DNA of 33,400 bases from Mycobacterium helveticum (GTDB lineage: Bacteria > Actinomycetota > Actinomycetes > Mycobacteriales > Mycobacteriaceae), in contig NZ_VMQU01000055.1 of assembly GCF_007714205.1 (NCBI RefSeq), forward strand, positions 1 to 33,400, written 5' to 3'. Position 1 is the first letter of the stretch. Every line of letters starts with the position of its first letter. Shown piece after piece: positions 10,090-19,577 of the stretch. The translations under genes and the position numbers were made by a program. Below the pieces are notes generated by a model, which was not told the origin of the DNA, made no database searches, and was given only the letters and a program-made list of their open reading frames with translations.

Positions 10090-12042
10090 TCAGGTGGCCT
10101 GCAGCACCAGCGGCGGCCCCGGGTCGGGCGACAGCGGCACGTTCTCGCGCTGCATCAGCCAGCCCGCGATGTTGTGGAACAGCGGGGCCGCCGAGTGCCC
10201 CGGCGTGCCGTCGGGGTTGCGGTTCGGGTTGTCCATCATGATGCCGATGACATAGCGCGGATTGTCGACGGTCGCCATGCCGGCGAAGGTGATCCAGTAG
10301 ACGTCGTCGAAGTAGCAGCCGCAGCCCGGGTTGATCTGCTGGGCGGTGCCGGTCTTACCGGCCATCTGGTAGCCGGGCACCGCCGCCGCCGGCCCGGTGC
10401 CCTGCTGGTAGCCCATCGGGTCGTGTTGCACCACGGCGCGCAGCATGTTGCGCACCGTCTGGGCCGTCTGCGCCGACACCACCCGGACGCCCTCCGGGCG
10501 CGGCTCCTCGGTGCGGGTGCCGTCGGGCGCGATCGTGGCCTTGACGATGCGCGGCGGTATCCGCACCCCGTCGTTGGCGATCGCCTGGTACATGCCGGTC
10601 ATCTGCAGCAGGGTCATCGAAAGGCCCTGGCCGATGGGCAGGTTGGAGAAGGTGCTGCCCGACCACTGGTCGATCGGCGGGACCAGCCCGGCGCTCTCGC
10701 CGGGCAGCCCGACGTTGGTGCGCCGTCCCAGCCCGAACTTCTCGACCATGTCGTAGTAGCGCTCCGGGCCCACGCGCTGGGCCAGCATCAGGGTGCCGAC
10801 GTTGGACGACTTCCCGAAGACGCCGGTGGTGGTGTAGGGCATCACGCCGTGGTCCCAGGCATCGTGCACGTTGACCCCGCCCATGTTGATCGAGCCGGGC
10901 ACCTGCAGCACCTCGTCGGGGTTGGACAGCCCGTACTCGATGACCGACGAGGCGGTGATCACCTTGTTCACCGAGCCGGGCTCGAAGGGCGAGGACACCG
11001 ACGGGTTGCCCAGCTGCCGGTCGCCTTGGCGCCCGATGTCCTGGGAGGGGTCGAAGGTGTTGTCGTTGGCCATGGCCAGCACCTCGCCGGTCTTGGCATC
11101 CAGGACGACGGCCGAGACGTTGTGCGCCCCGGACACGTTCTTGGCCTGCTGGACCTGCTGCTGCACGTAGAACTGGATGTCGTCGTCGAGGGTCAGCTGC
11201 ACGGTGGAGCCGTTGACCGCGCGGTGCCGGTTGCGGTAGCTGCCGGGGATGACGACGCCGTCGGATCCGCGGTCGTAGGTGACCGAGCCGTCGGTTCCGG
11301 AGAGCTCGGCGTCCATGGACTCCTCCAGCCCCAGCAGCCCGTGGCCGTCCCAGTCGATCCCGCCGACGATGTTGGCCGCCAGCGATCCGCCCGGGTACTG
11401 GCGCAGGTCCTGTCGTTCGGAACCCACCTCGGGGTACTTGTCGGAGATCGCACCGGCGACGGCGGGGTCGACGGCGCGGGCCAGATAGACGAACGTCTCG
11501 TCGCTGTGCAGCTTCTTGAGCACGGTCTGCTGGTCCGGCTTGTTGTTCAGGCGGGCCGAGACCTCCGTGGCGATGTCGCGCAACCGCTGCTGCGGGTCGG
11601 GGGCCGACGAGTTCTTGGCCTTGGCCTCCTCCAGCTGTTTGCGAATCCGCTTCGGCTGGAAGGTCAACGCGCGCGACTCGGTGGTGAACGCGAGCTGATC
11701 GTTGTGGCGGTCGACGATGCTGCCGCGCACCGCCTTCTCGACGTCGGTGACCTTGAGCTGTCCGGCCGCCTGCGCGCGCAGCGCCGGGGCATCGGTCACC
11801 TGCAGCACGAACAGCTGCGCCGCGGCGATCAGCGTCATCGCCAGGATGACCGCGTTGCCGGCCCGACGAGCTCCCCTGGTCTTGCGGAATCGCCCGGGTT
11901 CTCGCGTGTCGGGGGCCTGGCCGGCTTTGCCCGCCGCCCGGGCCCGCCCGGGCTGCCGAGCCTCTGCCTCGGATTTGCGGGGACCGCGGCCCGGTCGCGC
12001 CGACTGCGAGCGGCGGGTCCGCCTGGGCTCCCCGCCGCTCAT
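10090..12042 (-). CDS. pbpB: Septal transpeptidase PbpB (FtsI/PBP3, class B PBP)
   Basis: PbpB is the division-specific D,D-transpeptidase, the partner of FtsW and a beta-lactam target. The 650-residue protein has a basic, disordered cytoplasmic tail (1-60), one membrane helix (about 63-83), a PBP dimerisation domain with [10 protein letters not shown] (106-114), and a transpeptidase domain. The domain shows the catalytic SVNK (357-360), SSN (412-414) and KTG (563-565) motifs in correct order. A segment PGCGCYFDD after KTG carries two Cys residues, as in M. tuberculosis. The start is ATG at 12042, overlapping the stop of the ftsL-like gene (ATGA). It is somewhat shorter than the M. tuberculosis protein (about 679 aa), the difference lying in the cytoplasmic tail. 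It is followed directly by murE after 64 nt. Confidence 0.97.
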   Translation of the reverse strand: MSGGEPRRTRRSQSARPGRGPRKSEAEARQPGRARAAGKAGQAPDTREPGRFRKTRGARRAGNAVILAMTLIAAAQLFVLQVTDAPALRAQAAGQLKVTDVEKAVRGSIVDRHNDQLAFTTESRALTFQPKRIRKQLEEAKAKNSSAPDPQQRLRDIATEVSARLNNKPDQQTVLKKLHSDETFVYLARAVDPAVAGAISDKYPEVGSERQDLRQYPGGSLAANIVGGIDWDGHGLLGLEESMDAELSGTDGSVTYDRGSDGVVIPGSYRNRHRAVNGSTVQLTLDDDIQFYVQQQVQQAKNVSGAHNVSAVVLDAKTGEVLAMANDNTFDPSQDIGRQGDRQLGNPSVSSPFEPGSVNKVITASSVIEYGLSNPDEVLQVPGSINMGGVNVHDAWDHGVMPYTTTGVFGKSSNVGTLMLAQRVGPERYYDMVEKFGLGRRTNVGLPGESAGLVPPIDQWSGSTFSNLPIGQGLSMTLLQMTGMYQAIANDGVRIPPRIVKATIAPDGTRTEEPRPEGVRVVSAQTAQTVRNMLRAVVQHDPMGYQQGTGPAAAVPGYQMAGKTGTAQQINPGCGCYFDDVYWITFAGMATVDNPRYVIGIMMDNPNRNPDGTPGHSAAPLFHNIAGWLMQRENVPLSPDPGPPLVLQAT

Positions 12043-13214
12043 CCGGCCACACCCGGCGTCGCCACGGCGGGCGGCGCGAACCGTCCGGCGGTGGCCGGCT
12101 GCGGCGCCACGGCGCCGGGCACGACGGGAACCGCGGCCTGGGGGGCTTCGGGCGCCGTGCCCAGTTGCAGCGGAACCGGCACCTCGGCGGGCCCCGGGGC
12201 CGGGAACTGGCCGGGCACCGGAACGGGCAGCGGCATACCCGGGGCCGGCAACCCCGGTGTCGGGCCCGCACCCGGCAGCTGCCCGGGCACCGGGAGGACC
12301 GCGCCCGGCGGCTGCCCGGTGACCGGGGCGCCCGGCATGCCGGGCAGCGGCGCCGCCTGGGCGGGCAGGTGCTGGCCGCCCACGGTCGAGGAGCCGTCCG
12401 GGGCGCGCAGCAGCATCTCGGGTCCGGGCCGGGCCGGCGCCACCGGGCCGCCGGGGGCCGGCTCGATGCGGACCGGGACCTCGGGGGACTGCTCCGGCCG
12501 CGGCGGCGGGGGACCCTCGTCGGGCAGCTTGGCGTTCAGCGGCGGCGGCGGAACGCCGTCGGCGGGTTTGGGTGTGCCCACGACCACCCAGTTGCCGGCG
12601 GGGTCCTGGACCAGGTGGGCGGTGTCGCGCGTCGGGATCATGCCCTGCTTGCGGGCCGCCTCCGCCAGCGCCGGCGCGGACTCCGCCTCGCGCACATCGC
12701 GTTCCAGCGCCTCCTTCTGCTGCTGCAACACGCGGTTCTTCGCGCGCGCGTGGCTCAGCTGGTACGACCGCTCGGCCGAGGCGGTCGACAACCACAGCGT
12801 CAGCCCAAGCCCGAGACCGAGCGCACCGATGACCAGCACGACGAACGGGACCTTGCCGAGCAGGGTCCGGGGCCGCAGGTCGACCGCGGCCAGCCGCGCC
12901 GCCAGCCGCTCCGTCAAGCGGGGCCGGACAACCTTGGGCGCCTTGGCTTTCCGCGCCTTGGCCCGGGCCTTGGCCTGACCGGCGCTCTTGGCCCGCACCG
13001 GCCGGTCCACCGGCCGCGGGATGGGGCTGGTCTGCGGCCCCGATCCCGGTGTCCGGCCCTCTCGGGCGGGCGCCGGGGCCTTACCCGGCCGGGTGCTGTG
13101 CACCGGCTCGGCCGCGGTGCGCCTGCCCTTGCGGGCGGAACCGCCGGAGCCGGGGCCCCCGCCCCGGCGATCGCTGCCGCCGCGGCGTTTCGGCGTCTCG
13201 CGCTTGGTCCTCAT
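12039..13214 (-). CDS. ftsL: FtsL-like bitopic divisome protein (Rv2164c type), proline-rich tail
   Basis: The 391-residue protein sits between rsmH and pbpB, where ftsL is found in other bacteria, and Rv2164c is regarded as the mycobacterial FtsL. The layout also fits. There is a very basic Lys/Arg/Ala-rich cytoplasmic part (1-120), a single membrane helix (about 122-143), a short coiled coil (about 146-180, [16 protein letters not shown]), then a long extracytoplasmic tail (about 215-391) dominated by Pro, Gly and Ala with loose [17 protein letters not shown] repeats. FtsL normally acts with FtsQ and FtsB to activate FtsW/PbpB. The tail is unusual compared with the about 120-residue FtsL of model bacteria and may lie in the periplasmic-like space or bind the wall. 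ATG at 13214 overlaps the rsmH stop (ATGA). Confidence 0.9.
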   Translation of the reverse strand: MRTKRETPKRRGGSDRRGGGPGSGGSARKGRRTAAEPVHSTRPGKAPAPAREGRTPGSGPQTSPIPRPVDRPVRAKSAGQAKARAKARKAKAPKVVRPRLTERLAARLAAVDLRPRTLLGKVPFVVLVIGALGLGLGLTLWLSTASAERSYQLSHARAKNRVLQQQKEALERDVREAESAPALAEAARKQGMIPTRDTAHLVQDPAGNWVVVGTPKPADGVPPPPLNAKLPDEGPPPPRPEQSPEVPVRIEPAPGGPVAPARPGPEMLLRAPDGSSTVGGQHLPAQAAPLPGMPGAPVTGQPPGAVLPVPGQLPGAGPTPGLPAPGMPLPVPVPGQFPAPGPAEVPVPLQLGTAPEAPQAAVPVVPGAVAPQPATAGRFAPPAVATPGVAG

Positions 13215-14419
13215 GAGTCGCCCTTCCCCGTTGCGTGCCGTGCTGCTTCCACCCCGTCCTCCACCCGTTGCAGGGCCCGCAATCGCACCGCGGCGCTGCG
13301 CGGATTGCGTTCCATCTCAGCGGCATCCGCGCGTTCGGCGCCGCGCGTCAACGACCGGAACCGAGGCCCGTGGCCGGGCAGTTCGACCGGCAGGTCGATC
13401 GGCGTGCGCGTGGCGACGGCCGCGGCGAAGGCACGCTTGACGATCCGGTCCTCCAGGGACTGATACGACAGCACCACGATGCGTCCGGCGCCGGCGAGGG
13501 CGTCCAGCGCGGCCGGCAGCGCGCGGCGCAGCGAGTCCAGCTCGTCGTTGACCGCGATGCGCAGCGCCTGGAACGTGCGCTTGGCCGGATGCCCCCCGGT
13601 GCGCCGCGCCGGGGCCGGAATCGCTTGGTAGAGCAGCTCGACCAGCTCCGCGGTGGAGGTGAACGGAGCGCGAGCGCGCCGGCGCACGATCTGCGCGGCG
13701 ATGCGGCGCGCGAACCGCTCCTCGCCGTAGCGGTGCAGGATGTCGGCCAGCGCCGCCTGGTCGTAGCTATTGACGATGTCGGCCGCGGTCAGCGGCGAGC
13801 CGGGATCCATCCGCATGTCCAGCGGGGCGTCGCGCGCGTAGGCGAAACCGCGCTCGGCGCGGTCGAGCTGCATCGACGACACACCCAGATCGAAGAGCAC
13901 GCCGTCTACCGATCCCCGCTCCGGACAACCGGATTCGGCCAGCGCCGCGGCCAGGCCGTCGTAACGGGTGTGGACGAGCGTGACCCGGTCGGCGAATCTG
14001 GCCAGCCGGGCACGGGCGATGTCCAGGGCGCCGGGATCGCGGTCGAGCCCGATCAGCCGCAGTCCCGGCAGGTCGATGAGGAACCGCTCGGCGTGGCCGC
14101 CCGCGCCGAGCGTCGCGTCGACGAGCAGCGCTCCCGACCCGTCCGCGGCACGGCGGGTCAACGCCGGGGTCAGCAGCTCGACACAGCGGTGCAGCAGGAC
14201 GGGAACGTGTCCGTGGTCACCCGAATCATCAGCCACCGCAACGCCTCCCCGGGTTTGGCGGCGGCCGTCGACCGCACGGACCGGATCCGAGAGCGCCCCT
14301 GCACCGAGGTCCCTGTCCGAAGGCACGAACCTGGCGTTGGGGAAGTACGCCAGGGTCGGTTCGGGCAGAGGCCACGATGCACGGGCATGCGCCTCAGATG
14401 ATGTCGCCGAGTGCTTCAT
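13211..14419 (-). CDS. rsmH: 16S rRNA (cytosine-N4) methyltransferase RsmH (MraW)
   Basis: RsmH methylates N4 of C1402 (E. coli numbering) in 16S rRNA with S-adenosylmethionine. The 402-residue product has HVPVLLHRC, the SAM motif DATLGAGGH (101-109), [39 protein letters not shown] and [16 protein letters not shown], all hallmarks of the family. ATG at 14419 overlaps the end of mraZ by 26 nt. It is chosen because the conserved mycobacterial N-terminal segment [14 protein letters not shown] starts about 20 residues later, with no other ATG, GTG or TTG in between. The first 70 residues precede the part shared with other bacteria and look like a mycobacterial extension. ATGA overlap with the next gene. 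Confidence 0.95.
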   Translation of the reverse strand: MKHSATSSEAHARASWPLPEPTLAYFPNARFVPSDRDLGAGALSDPVRAVDGRRQTRGGVAVADDSGDHGHVPVLLHRCVELLTPALTRRAADGSGALLVDATLGAGGHAERFLIDLPGLRLIGLDRDPGALDIARARLARFADRVTLVHTRYDGLAAALAESGCPERGSVDGVLFDLGVSSMQLDRAERGFAYARDAPLDMRMDPGSPLTAADIVNSYDQAALADILHRYGEERFARRIAAQIVRRRARAPFTSTAELVELLYQAIPAPARRTGGHPAKRTFQALRIAVNDELDSLRRALPAALDALAGAGRIVVLSYQSLEDRIVKRAFAAAVATRTPIDLPVELPGHGPRFRSLTRGAERADAAEMERNPRSAAVRLRALQRVEDGVEAARHATGKGDS

Positions 14420-14825
14420 CGCTGGCCGCGGAGAAGTTCTCTTCGTGTGTCTGCTGGTAGTCGTGCCAGGCCTGGGCGTCCCAGATCTCGAGGTAGTCGA
14501 CCGCCCCGATCACCACACAGTCCTTGGACAGGTTGGCGTAACGACGGTGGTCGGCCGACAACGTGATGCGGCCCTGCGCGTCGGGATGCTGCTCGTCGGT
14601 GCCGGCGGCGAGGTTGCGCAGGAACGCCCGGGCTTCCGGGTTGCTGCGCGACGTCTTGCTGGCGCGGCGGGCAAGCTGTTCGAACTCCGCGCGCGGGTAG
14701 ACGGCCAGGCTGTGATCTTGGCTCTTGGTGACCATCAACCCCCCTGCCAGCGCGTCGCGAAATTTGGCGGGCAACGTCAGCCGCCCCTTGTCGTCGAGCC
14801 GGGGCGTGTAGGTGCCGAGAAACAC
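14394..14825 (-). CDS. mraZ: Transcriptional regulator MraZ
   Basis: MraZ is the first gene of the dcw operon and a DNA-binding regulator of it. The 143-residue protein carries two AbrB-like half-domains, each with the DxxxR motif that defines MraZ: DDKGR (11-15) and DAQGR (82-86). The family forms ring-shaped oligomers that bind repeated TGGG boxes, and such boxes lie just upstream here. The start is GTG at 14825 with a strong Shine-Dalgarno (GGGAGG) about 9 nt before it. The gene ends inside the start of rsmH, so the two are probably translated together. Autorepression through the upstream boxes is inferred from the family. Confidence 0.97.
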   Translation of the reverse strand: MFLGTYTPRLDDKGRLTLPAKFRDALAGGLMVTKSQDHSLAVYPRAEFEQLARRASKTSRSNPEARAFLRNLAAGTDEQHPDAQGRITLSADHRRYANLSKDCVVIGAVDYLEIWDAQAWHDYQQTHEENFSAASDEALGDII

Positions 14826-14880
14826 CTGCCCACCTCCCGCCCGGAGCGGTTCGGCCTCGCCCGAACACTGCTGTCACCAT

Positions 14881-14906
14881 ACCCCACAATCCCCCACTTC
14901 ACCCCA
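14881..14906 (-). promoter_or_regulatory. MraZ-box operator, three TGGGG repeats at 10-bp spacing
   Basis: On the minus strand three boxes begin at 14906 (TGGGGT), 14896 (TGGGGG) and 14886 (TGGGGT), exactly 10 bp apart. This matches the known MraZ operator design of TGGG repeats separated by 5 nt. The array lies about 55-80 nt upstream of the mraZ GTG, so bound MraZ would sit at or just downstream of the transcription start and block dcw transcription. Confidence 0.85.
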
Positions 14907-14934
14907 TTAACAGGGCGTCGTCGGCGCGTTTCCC
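14906..14934 (-). promoter_or_regulatory. Candidate promoter of the dcw operon
   Basis: A GTTAAT -10-like hexamer (14911 to 14906) directly abuts the first MraZ box. GGGAA (14934-14930) lies 18 nt upstream of its GTT, which resembles an ECF-type (SigH/SigE-like) GGAA-N17-19-GTT arrangement. It could also be a weak housekeeping -10 with no -35. The assignment is tentative. Confidence 0.35.
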
Positions 14935-15035
14935 GGGACATTTGCCACCGTGGGCCGACCGGGCGTGCCGGGAGGGCACCGTGGAACCCGGTGGCAACCC
15001 CGGAAAACCGCATTTCAAAGGCACGATACGGCGAG

Positions 15036-15050
15036 TGGGGCAAAGTGGGG
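15036..15050 (+). promoter_or_regulatory. Inverted pair of MraZ-like TGGGG boxes
   Basis: Two TGGGG boxes begin at 15036 and 15046 on the plus strand, again exactly 10 bp apart with a 5-nt spacer (CAAAG). They face opposite to the main operator and lie about 130 bp further upstream of mraZ. They could be an accessory MraZ site. Confidence 0.4.
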
Positions 15051-15133
15051 GGATGCGGAGCAGTCCGGTGGGGCTCAGTTCGGACGCGGTTCGGCCTCGA
15101 ACCGGGCATGCCCGCAAGAACTGCCGCAAGAAT

Positions 15134-15161
15134 GAAGGGGTAGCCCGCGGGCTACCCCTTC
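15134..15161. terminator. 28-bp perfect palindrome, likely terminator of the DUF3040 gene
   Basis: GAAGGGGTAGCCCG (15134-15147) is followed at once by its exact reverse complement (15148-15161). As RNA it folds into a stem of about 12 bp with a 4-nt loop. It lies 45 nt past the minus-strand stop of the DUF3040 gene. No proper U-run follows, which is common for mycobacterial hairpin terminators. Being symmetrical it could also stop transcription from the other side or bind a protein. Confidence 0.6.
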
Positions 15162-15206
15162 ACGACGCCGTACGGAGCCGGCACCGCCGCGCCGGCGGCG
15201 GTTCGG

Positions 15207-15611
15207 CTACTGGTCGAAGCGACGGCGGAACCGGTCCTCCATGCGGCTGGTGAACGAGCCGCCGCCGCGCCTGGTGCGGCGCGGACGCAGCGACGCGGGT
15301 CCGGATCCGGGGTGCTCCGGCCGGCCCCCCAACCGGGGCCCGGTGATCGCGTACACCACGCCGGCGAACATCACGACGAAACCGACGACGCTCAGGATCG
15401 GGAAGTTCCCGATCATCGTGGCCTTGAACGCAACGCCGGATACCAGCATCGCCAGACCGATGACGAACAGCGCCGCGCCCTGCAGGCGCCGCCGCGCGGT
15501 GGGCGCGCGGAATCCTGCGCCCCGAACGCTCGAAGCGAACTTGGGGTCCTCGGCGTAGAGAGCGCTCTCGATCTGATCGAGCATCCGTTGCTCATGATCG
15601 GAGAGTGGCAT
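15207..15611 (-). CDS. DUF3040 small membrane protein (Rv2169c type)
   Basis: A 134-residue protein starting MPLSDHEQRMLDQIE, the N-terminal signature of actinobacterial DUF3040 proteins. The acidic N-terminal helix (about 1-22) is followed by a basic linker (38-43), two membrane helices (about 44-62 and 70-90) and a basic Gly/Arg tail ending SFTSRMEDRFRRRFDQ. Function is not known. ATG at 15611 is chosen because GGAGGG lies 4-9 nt upstream and the conserved start MPLSDHEQ falls there; the longer frame to 15656 has neither. It is a monocistronic minus-strand gene pointing at the 28-bp palindrome. In this clade it sits next to the dcw cluster, which hints at an envelope role, but that is only context. 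Confidence 0.9.
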   Translation of the reverse strand: MPLSDHEQRMLDQIESALYAEDPKFASSVRGAGFRAPTARRRLQGAALFVIGLAMLVSGVAFKATMIGNFPILSVVGFVVMFAGVVYAITGPRLGGRPEHPGSGPASLRPRRTRRGGGSFTSRMEDRFRRRFDQ

Positions 15612-15788
15612 TCGTCCCTCCTTGCCGACAGCTTGGCACGTCACTATCGATAGCACGCGGATGCCCGATTTGCGGGCAACTAACTCAGATGATACGAGGT
15701 CAATCTGCGCCGTACCACTGGTTCGACGGCGATTCTATCGCGGCCCGGCCGGCAGACCCGGCCGGACGGCAACGCCGGTGCGCCAGAA

Positions 15789-15805
15789 CCGCCCCGTCGG
15801 GGCGG
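15789..15805. repeat. 17-bp inverted repeat (hairpin or protein site)
   Basis: CCGCCCCG and its exact complement CGGGGCGG are separated by a single T. The position between divergent promoters makes a terminator unlikely; a regulator site or transcript hairpin is possible. Confidence 0.5.
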
Positions 15806-15859
15806 GGACTTCACCGCTTGTTAGCCGTGACCGCTCAGCGACCGGGGCCGCGGGGGTCC

Positions 15860-15865
15860 GATAAT
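15860..15865 (+). promoter_or_regulatory. Candidate -10 box for the acetyltransferase gene
   Basis: GATAAT differs from TATAAT at one base and lies about 95 nt before the chosen TTG start. No clear -35 is visible. The predicted leader contains the CTGGAA repeats. Confidence 0.4.
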
Positions 15866-15891
15866 GGCGGTGCGGCGGGCCCTGAGATGGA

Positions 15892-15920
15892 CTGGAATGG
15901 GCTGGAAAGCGCTGGAAAGC
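15892..15920 (+). repeat. Three CTGGAA direct repeats with 10-bp period in the acetyltransferase leader
   Basis: CTGGAA begins at 15892, 15902 and 15912. The last two copies are a perfect 10-bp tandem (GCTGGAAAGC, 15901-15910 and 15911-15920). A helical-turn period in an untranslated leader suggests an operator for an oligomeric regulator. Confidence 0.55.
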
Positions 15921-15960
15921 TATGCCGCTGCAGGGCGATGGATCAGGAGGACACCGCGAG

Positions 15961-16569
15961 TTGCCGATCTTCCTCATCGATCTGCCGCCCGCCGATATGG
16001 AGCGCCGCCTCGGCGACGCCCTGGGGGTGTACGTCGAGGCGATGCGATACCCACGGGGCACCGAGAAGCAACGTGCCGCGATGTGGCTCGAGCACCTGCG
16101 GCGGCGGGGCTGGCAAGGGGTCGCCGCGGTGGAGACCGACGAGGCCGCGGCAGGGGACGGGGTCGCCTCGGGCGCCCCGCTGAGCGATGCGCCGCTGGTC
16201 GGCGTGGCCTACGGCTACCCCGGGGCAGCCGGGCAGTGGTGGCAGCAGCAGGTCGTGATGGGTCTGCAGCGCGGCGGCTCGCCACCCGAGGTGATCGCGC
16301 GGCTGATGAGCAGCTATTTCGAGCTGACCGAGCTGCACATCCATCCCCGCGCCCAGGGGCGGGGCCTCGGCGAGGCATTGGCCCGGCGGCTGCTCGCCGG
16401 TCGAGGCGAGAAGAACGTGCTGCTGTCGACCCCGGAAACCAACGGCGAGGCCAACCGTGCGTGGCGGTTGTACCGGCGACTGGGCTTCACCGACGTCATT
16501 CGCGGCTACCACTTCGCCGGCGACCCACGCGCGTTCGCGGTCCTGGGCCGGGCGTTGCCCCTGCAGTGA
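15961..16569 (+). CDS. GNAT family N-acetyltransferase (Rv2170 type)
   Basis: A 202-residue protein with the GNAT acetyl-CoA signature around 130-140 (AQGRGLGEAL, the Q/RxxGxG/A motif), preceded by the strand ELTELHIHPR and followed by the C-terminal NRAWRLYRRLGF helix and strand typical of the fold. The M. tuberculosis counterpart has been linked to acetyl-CoA-dependent acetylation including that of isoniazid; the natural substrate is uncertain. I choose TTG at 15961 because AGGAGG lies 10 nt upstream (15945-15950) and the conserved IFLIDLPP begins there. ATG at 15922 would add 13 residues and run through the Shine-Dalgarno. The gene is followed after 80 nt by lppM on the same strand. Confidence 0.93.
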   Translation: MPIFLIDLPPADMERRLGDALGVYVEAMRYPRGTEKQRAAMWLEHLRRRGWQGVAAVETDEAAAGDGVASGAPLSDAPLVGVAYGYPGAAGQWWQQQVVMGLQRGGSPPEVIARLMSSYFELTELHIHPRAQGRGLGEALARRLLAGRGEKNVLLSTPETNGEANRAWRLYRRLGFTDVIRGYHFAGDPRAFAVLGRALPLQ

Positions 16570-16637
16570 TCGGTCCCCCGGGCCGACGCGCCACCGCGCA
16601 CCCGCGACGACCCGCCGACCCGCCACGCCGCGTCTGG

Positions 16638-16643
16638 CACGAT
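16638..16643 (+). promoter_or_regulatory. Candidate -10 box for a leaderless lppM mRNA
   Basis: CACGAT keeps the A at position 2 and T at position 6 that mycobacterial -10 boxes conserve. It ends 6 nt before the lppM GTG, as in the clearer leaderless promoters elsewhere in the window. The first base is not T, so support is moderate. Confidence 0.35.
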
Positions 16644-16649
16644 GACCTG

Positions 16650-17362
16650 GTGCGCGCCGGCTCTCCCCCGATTCATGCCCGAGGATTCACCGCTCGGCGG
16701 CGCCGGGTGCTGGCCGGGGCCATGCTGCTCCTGCTGGTCCCGCTGGCCACCGGGTGCCTGCGGGTCAGGGCATCGATCACCATCTCGCCCGACGATCTGG
16801 TCTCCGGGGAGATCATCGCCGCCGCCAAACCCAAGACGCCCAAGGACACCGGCCCGCAGCTGGAGAACAACCTACCGTTTGCCCAGAAGGTCGCGGTGTC
16901 CAATTACGACAGCGACGGCTATGTGGGGTCGCAGGCGGTGTTCTCCGACCTGACGTTCGCCGAGGTGCCGCAGCTGGCGGACATGAACTCCAACGCCGCC
17001 GGCGTCAACCTGTCGCTGCGCCGCAACGGCAACCTGGTGATCCTGGAGGGCCGGGCCGATCTGACCTCGCTCACGGATCCCGACGCCGAAGTGGAGCTGA
17101 CCGTCGCCTTCCCGGGGGTGGTCACCTCCACCAACGGCGACCGCGCCGAGCCCGACGTCGTCTCGTGGAAGCTCAAACCGGGTGTGGTGAGCACCATGAC
17201 CGCCCAGGCGCGCTACACCGATCCCAACACGCGGTCGTTCACCGGGGCCGGCATCTGGCTGGCCATCGCGTCCTTCGCGGCCGCCGGCGCGGTGGCGGCG
17301 CTGGCCTGGTTCAGCCGCGACCGCTCACCGCGGTTCAGCGGCCCGCGCGACCCACCGCCGGG

Positions 17363-17366
<4 letters not shown>
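16650..17366 (+). CDS. lppM: Lipoprotein LppM (DUF3153 family)
   Basis: A 238-residue protein. The start GTG at 16650 is followed by a basic stretch (ARRRR, 15-19), a hydrophobic h-region and the lipobox LATGC with Cys36 as the lipidated residue. The mature part (RASITISPDDLVSGE onward) is a beta-rich domain and ends in a membrane helix (about 208-228) with a basic tail, so the protein is anchored at both ends. M. tuberculosis LppM is described as influencing phagocytosis and envelope lipids, and its fold resembles lipid-binding domains. The TAG stop shares the palindrome CTAG (17363-17366) with the stop of the convergent MTHFR gene. The frame also stays open far upstream, but that part overlaps the acetyltransferase and is not coding. 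Confidence 0.92.
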
Positions 17367-19573
<2,207 letters not shown>

Positions 19574-19577
19574 GCCG

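Larger units (their letters stand above)
14826..15206. other. Intergenic region upstream of mraZ
   Basis: A 381-nt stretch without a convincing gene. Next to mraZ it holds a 5' leader and three MraZ boxes. Further out it has a candidate promoter, a pair of TGGGG boxes on the opposite strand (15036-15050), a CCGCAAGAA direct repeat (15112-15120 and 15124-15132) and a 28-bp palindrome near the end of the DUF3040 gene. Open frames here lack ribosome-binding sites and family features. In M. tuberculosis H37Rv this interval holds an IS6110 copy; nothing of the kind is present here. Confidence 0.7.
15612..15960. other. Divergent intergenic region, DUF3040 gene / acetyltransferase
   Basis: A 349-nt region between two genes read away from each other. 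It holds a CTATCGATAG palindrome (15644-15653) likely in the DUF3040 promoter, a small hairpin (GCCCG 15663-15667 with CGGGC 15673-15677), two CCCGGCCGG copies (15744-15752 and 15757-15765), a 17-bp inverted repeat (15789-15805), a GATAAT -10-like hexamer (15860-15865) and three CTGGAA repeats (15892-15917). Open frames crossing it have no ribosome-binding site or recognisable domain. Confidence 0.6.

Noticed and set aside
9268..12978. Very long plus-strand open frame (1236 codons) with Gly-rich, PE_PGRS-like text
   Set aside because: It is the antisense shadow of murE, pbpB and the Pro-rich tail of the ftsL-like gene; Pro codons read backwards give Gly. No start signal or family domain, and the minus-strand genes are certain.
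14942..15253. Small plus-strand open frames upstream of mraZ
   Set aside because: No ribosome-binding site, Arg/Gly-rich shadow composition, and they cross the palindrome and operator elements.
15864..16649. Upstream extension of the lppM frame, as if a fused protein
   Set aside because: It overlaps the acetyltransferase in another frame, is Arg-rich without any domain, and the lipoprotein signal peptide would then be internal.
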